Shown: piece by piece, positions 58,279-64,000 of the stretch
How positions within the stretch are numbered: the stretch's first letter is position 1
How the letters are laid out: each line of letters starts with the position of its first letter
DNA from: JADMIH01 sp035274425
GTDB taxonomy: Bacteria; Chloroflexota; Chloroflexia; QHBQ01; JADMIH01
NCBI GenBank assembly: GCA_035274425.1
Contig: DATEOC010000027.1
Location: forward strand, 11,840 to 75,839
Reading direction: 5' to 3'
Length of the DNA: 64,000 bases
Notes under the pieces: generated by a model
Told to the model about the DNA's origin: nothing
Database searches by the model: none
What the model saw: the letters and a program-made list of their open reading frames with translations, nothing else
Made by a program: the position numbers and the translations under genes

Positions 58279-60570
58279 TTAGCGTATGAAGAGCGGGGCC
58301 AGCACCAGCGTGATCGTCGAGAGGAGCTTGATGAGCACGTGGAGGGAGGGGCCTGCGGTGTCCTTGAAGGGGTCGCCTACCGTGTCGCCCACGACGGAGG
58401 CCTTGTGCGCATCTGTGCCCTTGCCCAGCACAGTGCCGCTCTCATCCTTCAGGCCGCCCGACTCTATGAACTTCTTAGCGTTGTCCCACGCGCCGCCGCC
58501 ATTGTTTAACACGTTAGCGAGCAGCACGCCCACGATTGTGCCTACCATAAGAAGGCCACCGGCAGCTTCCCAGCCGAGGATGAGGCCGACGAGTACCGGG
58601 GTAGCCACCGCCAGCAGACCGGGAGCGATCATCTCGCGGAGCGCGGCGCGAGCCGAGATGTCTACGGCGCGGGCATAGTCAGGGCGGGATGTGCCTTGCA
58701 TGATACCGGGATCGGCGCGGAACTGGCGGCGCACTTCTTCGATCATCTGCCCCGCTGCGCGGCCTACGGCCCGTATAGCGAGGGAGGAGAAGAGGAAGAC
58801 GAGCATCGCGCCAATGAATGCGCCAATGAAGACGCTGATGTCGGAGAGGTTGATTGGCACCTGCCCGTTGATAGTAGGCGCATCAGGCTTTACCTGGCGC
58901 ACCTTGTCGAGGTACGCGGAGAAGAGGAGGAATGCCGCGAGGGCAGCCGATCCAACCGCATAACCCTTCGTGAGGGCTTTCGTGGTGTTGCCCACAGCAT
59001 CGAGACCATCGGTTATATTGCGGACCTCGGCGGCCTGATGGGACATCTCAGCGATACCGCCCGCGTTGTCGGTGATAGGTCCGAAGGTGTCCATCGCGAG
59101 GATGTATGCGCAGGACATGAGCATACCCATCGTGGCGACCGCCGTGCCGAAGATGCCTGCGGCGACTATAGTATCAACCTGGAATGCGCCCAGCAAAGGC
59201 ACGTCTATGTTTACAAGCTGGCCGATATTGATAGTTTGCCCGGCAGCGTCAACGTAGCTAAGGGGGCGTCCCAGCGTGCCTAGCCAGTAGGAGCCTGACA
59301 GGGCGAGAGCTATAGATATGGTGGGTAGGAAGGTCGTCTCAAAGCCCACCGCGATACCTGAGATGATGGTAGTCGCGGGGCCTGTGCGCGCTGCCTGTGC
59401 TATCTCACGCACCGGACGCCAGGCGCCGGCGGTATAGTACTGCGTGATGAAGACGAATGCGATAGACGTAGCTATACCTACAAGCCCGGCCAGTCCGAAC
59501 CAGAAACCGGATGAGAAGCCATTGGATGCAGGGTTGCCCAGCATCAACATGCTGACGCCCATCATCGCTATACCGGAAATGACCGCCATGATGTAATAGC
59601 CATTGTTGAGGGCTGCGAGCGCGGCCTTGTCGGTTACGTCGGCCCCTCCCTTACCGGAGACGCGAGCCGACAGGATACCTACGAGAGAGGCGATGAGGCC
59701 GAAGGCGCGCACCACCAGGGGGAAGAGTATCCAGGCGGCGTTAGTGCGGCCCGTCACTTCAAAGAGGAGCACCCCCAGGATCATCGCCCCGATATTCTCG
59801 GCGGCTGTCGACTCGAAGAGGTCGGCACCGCGCCCTGCGCAGTCGCCCACATTATCACCAACGAGGTCAGCGATGACGGCGGGATTGCGGGGGTCATCTT
59901 CCGGGATGCCTGCTTCAACTTTACCCACCAGATCGGCACCTACGTCGGCGGCTTTCGTGTAGATACCGCCGCCCAGCTGCGCGAAGAGGGCCACGAATGA
60001 GGCACCGAAGCCGAAGCCTACAATCAGGAAGGGCGCCTGCGCGATGCCGTTCGAGTTCGGGATAAGGGCGTAGATTTCAAAGATCGCGAACACGCCTATG
60101 AGCGATAGGGCCACTACCAGGAAGCCCGATACCGCCCCACCGCGCAGGGCAACGGTCAGCGCTTCACCGAGTGAGCGCCTCGCCGCAGATGCCGTTCGCA
60201 GGTTCGCGCGTACGGCCACGTACATTCCGATGTAGCCAGAGACACCGGAGGCCAACGCGCCCAGCAGGAACGCGATAGAGGTCAGTATGCCCAGGGTCGT
60301 CTGGTCAACTGTGGTGCCCGCGTTGCTTTTCGGGATGACAGCGAGCAGCACCCCTACGAGCACTGCTGTGACCACAGCTAGTATAGCGATGGTTGTGTAC
60401 TGGCGCTTCAGGAAGGCCATTGCGCCCTCTACGATTGTGCTGGCGACTTCCTGCATCTCTTTGGTGCCGGTGTCGCGCCCCAGCACGTCCCTCGCCAGGT
60501 AAATGGCGAAGCCTATCGCTATCAGCCCCGCGATAGGTACGAACCAGGTCAGTAACGAAAGTGTATCCAT
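58279..60570 (-). CDS. hppA: Proton-translocating membrane pyrophosphatase
   Basis: A 763-aa integral-membrane pump that couples pyrophosphate hydrolysis to ion export, with about 16 helices. The substrate-binding motif GADLVGKVEAGIPEDDPRNP at 211-230 and GDNVGDCAGRGADLFES at 238-254 are intact, as is GDTVGDPFKDTAGPSLH near the C-terminus. The region GNTTKALTKGYAVGSAAL has Lys where potassium-dependent enzymes have Ala, so this is the potassium-independent, H+-pumping class. GGAGGAGAG precedes the ATG. It lies 287 bases downstream of secF across repeats. Confidence 0.95.
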   Translation of the reverse strand: MDTLSLLTWFVPIAGLIAIGFAIYLARDVLGRDTGTKEMQEVASTIVEGAMAFLKRQYTTIAILAVVTAVLVGVLLAVIPKSNAGTTVDQTTLGILTSIAFLLGALASGVSGYIGMYVAVRANLRTASAARRSLGEALTVALRGGAVSGFLVVALSLIGVFAIFEIYALIPNSNGIAQAPFLIVGFGFGASFVALFAQLGGGIYTKAADVGADLVGKVEAGIPEDDPRNPAVIADLVGDNVGDCAGRGADLFESTAAENIGAMILGVLLFEVTGRTNAAWILFPLVVRAFGLIASLVGILSARVSGKGGADVTDKAALAALNNGYYIMAVISGIAMMGVSMLMLGNPASNGFSSGFWFGLAGLVGIATSIAFVFITQYYTAGAWRPVREIAQAARTGPATTIISGIAVGFETTFLPTISIALALSGSYWLGTLGRPLSYVDAAGQTINIGQLVNIDVPLLGAFQVDTIVAAGIFGTAVATMGMLMSCAYILAMDTFGPITDNAGGIAEMSHQAAEVRNITDGLDAVGNTTKALTKGYAVGSAALAAFLLFSAYLDKVRQVKPDAPTINGQVPINLSDISVFIGAFIGAMLVFLFSSLAIRAVGRAAGQMIEEVRRQFRADPGIMQGTSRPDYARAVDISARAALREMIAPGLLAVATPVLVGLILGWEAAGGLLMVGTIVGVLLANVLNNGGGAWDNAKKFIESGGLKDESGTVLGKGTDAHKASVVGDTVGDPFKDTAGPSLHVLIKLLSTITLVLAPLFIR

Positions 60571-60856
60571 TCAGTCTCTCCTCCCACTCTTGATTTTGGA
60601 TTTTGGATTGCGGATTTTAGGTTTATTTTATTCGACCCATCATTTGCTGCGATTTGATGCAATTGAATGCCCGGAAACGCGAGGACGTAACCGGGCACGG
60701 CGCGTGCCATTGTAGCACAATTCCGGCGTGGATAACAACGGGTTCTGAAACGTGATGCGTGATGCGTGAAATAAATCGATAAGAATCTTTGTGTTCTTTG
60801 CGTCTTTGTGGCCTTTGTGATTAATAAATCACGCATCACGTTTCACGTATCACGCA
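60571..60856. repeat. Repeats between secF and hppA
   Basis: GGATTTT-type heptamers at about 60594-60621, then GTGATGC units paired with reverse-complement GCATCAC units (60745-60856), with CTTTGTGTTCTTTGCGTC between. No ORF is visible. Confidence 0.8.
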
Positions 60857-62065
60857 TCACCTCGTAGCCGCTCCGCGCACGTTCGTTGCGGGTGTATCGT
60901 TTTTCCGGCGTCCGGTCCACTCCCGGTTCTCCCAGATTACCAGGAGCATGGATGCATTGAAGATCGAGGAGTAGGTCCCCGATATGATGCCTATGAGGAG
61001 TGCCAGCACGAAGTTGTGGATGCTGGACCCACCGAAGAGGTAGAGAGCGAACAGCGTCAGGATAACCGTGATCGACGTGTTGATGGAGCGGGCCAGGGTC
61101 TGCACGAGCGAGTAATTCACCACTTCCTCGAAGCGATCAAAGCGCCGTCTCGCGATGTTTTCGCGCACGCGGTCGAACACCACGATGGTATCGTGGACCG
61201 AGAAACCGATTACGGTGAGCATGGCCGTGATGAAGAGCGCGTCTATTTCCGTGCCGAAGATGAGGCCCAGGATGGCGAAGACGCCCACGACTACGAGAAC
61301 GTCGTGCAACACCGCTAGCACGGCGCATACCCCATATCTGAAGGCGTTTGGCACCTTGCGGAAGACCAACGTCAGGTAAATCAAGAGTGCGATGGATGTC
61401 ACAAGCACTGCCAGGAACGCCCGGCCAATAAGCTCGCGGCCAACGGTCGGACCAACAGTAATGTCATCTACGAGCGCGCTTTCTTTGATGCGGGTGTAGG
61501 TGACTGTCTCGGTAGTGGGGGGTGTTGTCGTGCCGGTGGTGCTCGTCGTGGTGCCTGTAGCGGTGATGGCCGGAGTGCCTGTTATGGTTGTGCTGGTGGT
61601 AACTGTAGTGCCCGCTGTGACCGCAGGTGTAATTACGCTGGTTCCCGTTACCACAGCGGTTGGGGTGAGGGTGTTGGTGGGAGTGAGCTCAACCGAAGCA
61701 GTAAAGTCCTCTACCGGTACCAACTCCCTGAGCTCATGTGCCACTTTGGATCGCTCCGCATCGCGTGCGCGGTCCTTAAGGTCGGATATGCGAGGGATGT
61801 CCATAGTCATGGTCCTGGTAATAATGTCTCCCTCGCCTATGGTGCCGCTCTTTACAACGGCGTCCTCATAGCCGGCTCGTGCGAGTGCCTCTCTGAATTG
61901 GTCGCTTGTCGCCTGGGGGTTTGACGGGATAACCGTCAGGCGGGTGCCGCCCGTGAAGTCGATCCCTGGCTTCAGCCCGCCCGCAAAGATTGCTATAAGG
62001 CCCGGTATGATGATAAGGAGAGATGCTAATACGAACAAAAAGCGCTTACTTACTAGGTCGATCAT
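60857..62065 (-). CDS. secF: Protein translocase subunit SecF
   Basis: A 402-aa membrane protein that with SecD uses the proton gradient to help proteins leave SecYEG. First helix (about 9-27), then IDFTGGTRLTV (the family GGT motif), then a periplasmic domain. Residues about 125-195 are an insertion made almost only of Thr, Ala, Val, Gly and Pro (repeating TPTAVVTGT/TTTSTT patterns), not found in typical SecF. The C-terminal half holds five helices with VGRELIGRAFLAVLVTSIA, LHDVLVVVGVFAILG and GFSVHDTIVVFDRVREN. AGAGGA precedes the ATG. Same operon as secD. Confidence 0.93.
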   Translation of the reverse strand: MIDLVSKRFLFVLASLLIIIPGLIAIFAGGLKPGIDFTGGTRLTVIPSNPQATSDQFREALARAGYEDAVVKSGTIGEGDIITRTMTMDIPRISDLKDRARDAERSKVAHELRELVPVEDFTASVELTPTNTLTPTAVVTGTSVITPAVTAGTTVTTSTTITGTPAITATGTTTSTTGTTTPPTTETVTYTRIKESALVDDITVGPTVGRELIGRAFLAVLVTSIALLIYLTLVFRKVPNAFRYGVCAVLAVLHDVLVVVGVFAILGLIFGTEIDALFITAMLTVIGFSVHDTIVVFDRVRENIARRRFDRFEEVVNYSLVQTLARSINTSITVILTLFALYLFGGSSIHNFVLALLIGIISGTYSSIFNASMLLVIWENREWTGRRKNDTPATNVRGAATR

Positions 62066-62082
62066 TGTTTCCTCTTGGTGTT

Positions 62083-62174
62083 AGACGACGGACGACAGAC
62101 GACAGACGACGGACGATAGCGTGAAACGTGATGCGTGATTGTAATTGGTTATCGTCTATCGTCTATCGTCTTCT
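62083..62174. repeat. Heptamers in the secD-secF gap
   Basis: GACGACG, GACGACA and GACGATA units, GTGAAAC/GTGATGC, then CTATCGT/ TATCGTC units in reverse. The repeat sits between two genes that are normally co-transcribed and could fold in the mRNA. Confidence 0.85.
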
Positions 62175-62178
62175 AAAA

Positions 62179-63750
62179 TTATGCTTCAGTTGTAGTTGCA
62201 GCAGATGCCGCCTGCTTGCTCGTCTCAAGGTTGAAGGCCCAGCGGTTCTTGGCGAGGTTGGTCTTGACTATGGCTCGCAGGAAGGTCCTCGTCACGGTGA
62301 TGGCGCTGAAGAGGGAGACGATGACGCCTATCGCCAGGGTGAGCGCGAAGCCTTTGATTATCGACGCGCCGCCGAACGTGGAGCCGAACCAGAATAGGAT
62401 GGCGCACGTAATGAGCGTGGATGCGTTCGAGTCGCGAATTGAAGGCCAGGCGTGGTCAAAGCCCGCCTCCACAGCCGCGCCCAGCGTTTTACCTGAGCGT
62501 AATTCCTCTTTGAGGCGTGCGAATATAAGCACATTCGCGTCAACAGCCATACCAATAGAGAGGATGAAGCCCGCGATACCTGCCAGCGTGAGGGTAACAG
62601 GCACCAGCTTGAAGACGGCATAGGTTATGACTGAGTAGATGACGAGCGCGAGGCTGGCAAGCGCACCAGGCAGGCGATAATAGACAATCATAAAGAGCAC
62701 TACCATACCGAGGCCGACAGCACCGGCCACGATGCTCTTGTCTATAGCCTCCTGGCCCAGGGTGGCGGAGATTTTGCGCTCGGACTGGAGAGTGAGGCTC
62801 ACGGGGAGCGCACCGTACTTGAGTTGCTGCGCGAGTATGCGGGCCTCCGAGAGGGTCAGGCCGTTGATGACTCCGCTCCCTCCACAGATAGCCTGCTGGA
62901 TGACGGGCGCGCTGATTACCTTCTTGTCGAGCAGGATAGGCATGAACTTGCCTACGTTGGCCGTGCTAAAGTTGCAGAAGTCAGTTCCCGCCTGCCCTTT
63001 GAGGGTGAATGCTACTTCAGGCTGGTTGCTAGTACTGTCGAACTGCACCGCTACTTTACTGCCATCGATGTCGTTACCTCTTACTATCGTCGTCCAAATC
63101 TTAGAGGGGGTGGGTACTGCGGTAGGGGCAGCTACGGTGGCGGTGGTCGTGCCTGTGGCAGTAACGGTAGTCGCAGCCACGATTGTTGAGACGGCGGTCG
63201 CACCTGTGGCCTGGGTAGCGGTGACTTGTGCAGTGCCTGTAATCTGGGCAGTACCAGTCACGACAGCAGTGGCGGCACCAGCTGTAGGTGTAAGACTGGT
63301 CTGGCGCAATTGCTCAGGGCGAGGACAACCAAGGGAAGTACAAACCAGCTCACCCTGGGTGAGTTGGGTATCCCCACCATCTATGATTTCTAGGAAGGCC
63401 GTCTCCTGGATGACGCGGCGAGCGTCTTCAAGGTTGGTGATACCTGGAAGCTCGACGAGGATACGGTTACCTTCAGCGGTCTGTACGACAGGCTCGGCGG
63501 CACCGGTGCCATTAGCCCGGTCTTCAAGGATATTGCGTGCGGCTTCAAGCTGGTCTGAAGTGATAGGGGTATCACCGACAGGCTCGGCCTGCAACACCAG
63601 TTGCAGCCCACCCTTCAAGTCCAATCCAAGCTTGGTCTCTGTGTTGCGGGACCAATCGCCTATCCCAATAGAGTTGGAGAGGTCAACGTAGCCCGCCATC
63701 AGGGTGACCACTAAGATGCCAATCAGCCATACGGAAAGGTTCTGTCGCAA
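62179..63750 (-). CDS. secD: Protein translocase subunit SecD
   Basis: A 523-aa SecD. First helix (about 8-28), GLDLKGGLQLVLQAEP (D1 motif), then a periplasmic domain; residues about 155-220 are a Thr/Ala-rich insertion like the one in SecF. The C-terminal part shows ALPVSLTLQSERKISATLG, then five helices with LLFMIVYYRLPG, LSIGMAVDANVLIFARLKEEL (the conserved proton-pathway Asp) and WFGSTFGGASIIKGFALTL. The start is TTG at 63750, 7 bases after GAGGAG. yajC is not seen in the window. Confidence 0.94.
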   Translation of the reverse strand: MRQNLSVWLIGILVVTLMAGYVDLSNSIGIGDWSRNTETKLGLDLKGGLQLVLQAEPVGDTPITSDQLEAARNILEDRANGTGAAEPVVQTAEGNRILVELPGITNLEDARRVIQETAFLEIIDGGDTQLTQGELVCTSLGCPRPEQLRQTSLTPTAGAATAVVTGTAQITGTAQVTATQATGATAVSTIVAATTVTATGTTTATVAAPTAVPTPSKIWTTIVRGNDIDGSKVAVQFDSTSNQPEVAFTLKGQAGTDFCNFSTANVGKFMPILLDKKVISAPVIQQAICGGSGVINGLTLSEARILAQQLKYGALPVSLTLQSERKISATLGQEAIDKSIVAGAVGLGMVVLFMIVYYRLPGALASLALVIYSVITYAVFKLVPVTLTLAGIAGFILSIGMAVDANVLIFARLKEELRSGKTLGAAVEAGFDHAWPSIRDSNASTLITCAILFWFGSTFGGASIIKGFALTLAIGVIVSLFSAITVTRTFLRAIVKTNLAKNRWAFNLETSKQAASAATTTEA

Positions 63751-63766
63751 AGGAATGCTCCTCTTT

Positions 63767-63808
63767 CGAATGCGGAATGCGGAATGCGGAATGCGGAATG
63801 CGGAATCA
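63767..63808. repeat. GGAATGC heptamer array upstream of secD
   Basis: Five and a half GGAATGC units. The remaining 190 bases to the window end show no gene or clear promoter. Confidence 0.9.
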
Positions 63809-64000
63809 GGATAATTGAAATTGTGAACAGGGCTTGAACACGGTAATTTCCTGCCTACCCGCAGGCGCAGTCAAAAAAGAATTATATATGAGATGGGGGC
63901 GTCTGTCAAACCCTCTTTAGGGCTGGGATTAGGGGTCGAGGGTGGGAGATCAGGTACTTAGAAGCCAGAATGTGTATATACTGACCTCCGACCCCTGATC

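Noticed and set aside
62732..63691. Plus-strand 319-codon frame opposite secD
   Set aside because: SecD motifs on the minus strand are unambiguous; the frame reflects the Thr-rich insertion read backwards.

Overview
The window is a 64 kb piece of a bacterial chromosome of moderately high GC with short operons on both strands. There are no rRNA genes, no CRISPR array and no phage genes. I found one tRNA (Arg, anticodon TCT, CCA encoded). The gene set suggests a Chloroflexota-like organism: a bacterial XPB helicase, an XRE/NB-ARC/TPR regulator, a proton-pumping pyrophosphatase, a SpoU-methyltransferase pair, an SH3-NlpC/P60 hydrolase, PIG-V-like and GT39-like membrane glycosyltransferases and a 57-aa MCMSCGCG protein. 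The phylum is an inference; there is no marker gene to fix it.

Layout. 1-8.7 kb: XPB helicase (cut by the window start), recO, a GmrSD-like DUF262/HNH protein, an SDR oxidoreductase, a PIG-V-like mannosyltransferase, an AbrB/PIN toxin-antitoxin pair and a PduO-type cobalamin adenosyltransferase. 8.8-12.3 kb: a two-gene cassette (small protein plus an M48-like metallopeptidase fused to a degenerate serine-recombinase domain) and an MFS transporter. 12.5-19.7 kb: ECF sigma factor, anti-sigma factor and a bactofilin-like membrane protein in a row, then MOSC, TrmH, glutamine synthetase and a HEPN-like protein. 20.5-27.1 kb: a small conserved-looking protein, an FAD oxidoreductase, a second TrmH, a TetR-controlled ABC drug exporter and an IS982-type element. 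27.2-43.7 kb: NarL-type regulator, a repeat-filled gap, an MFS gene preceded by a possible leader peptide, a secreted M14 carboxypeptidase, a ferritin-like/DUF2383-type protein, cupin, XRE/NB-ARC/TPR regulator, NlpC/P60 hydrolase and GT39-like protein. 43.7-50.5 kb: ABC ATPase, single-domain response regulator, APH-type kinase, GAF-GAF histidine kinase and a tandem-GNAT protein. 50.6-64 kb: tRNA-Arg, GT2 plus polyprenyl-phosphate sugar transferase, moaC, GerMN lipoprotein-like protein, BI-1 family protein, a lipoprotein, then hppA, secF and secD.

The most striking feature is not a gene. At least fifteen intergenic sites carry tandem repeats that nearly all have a period of exactly 7 bp, although the unit sequence differs (GACGACG, GACGATA, GTGATGC, GTGAAAC, GTAATTC, GGAATGC, GGACTTT, ACTACTC). 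They are often arranged as inverted repeats, they supply the last codons of some genes, they lie within the secD-secF gap, and the IS982 element has landed in one. Other palindromic elements are dispersed among them, at least two of them nested. The best candidates for undescribed biology are this heptamer system, the peptidase/dead-recombinase fusion, a 22-codon upstream ORF before an MFS exporter, and a structured leader before the NlpC/P60 gene.
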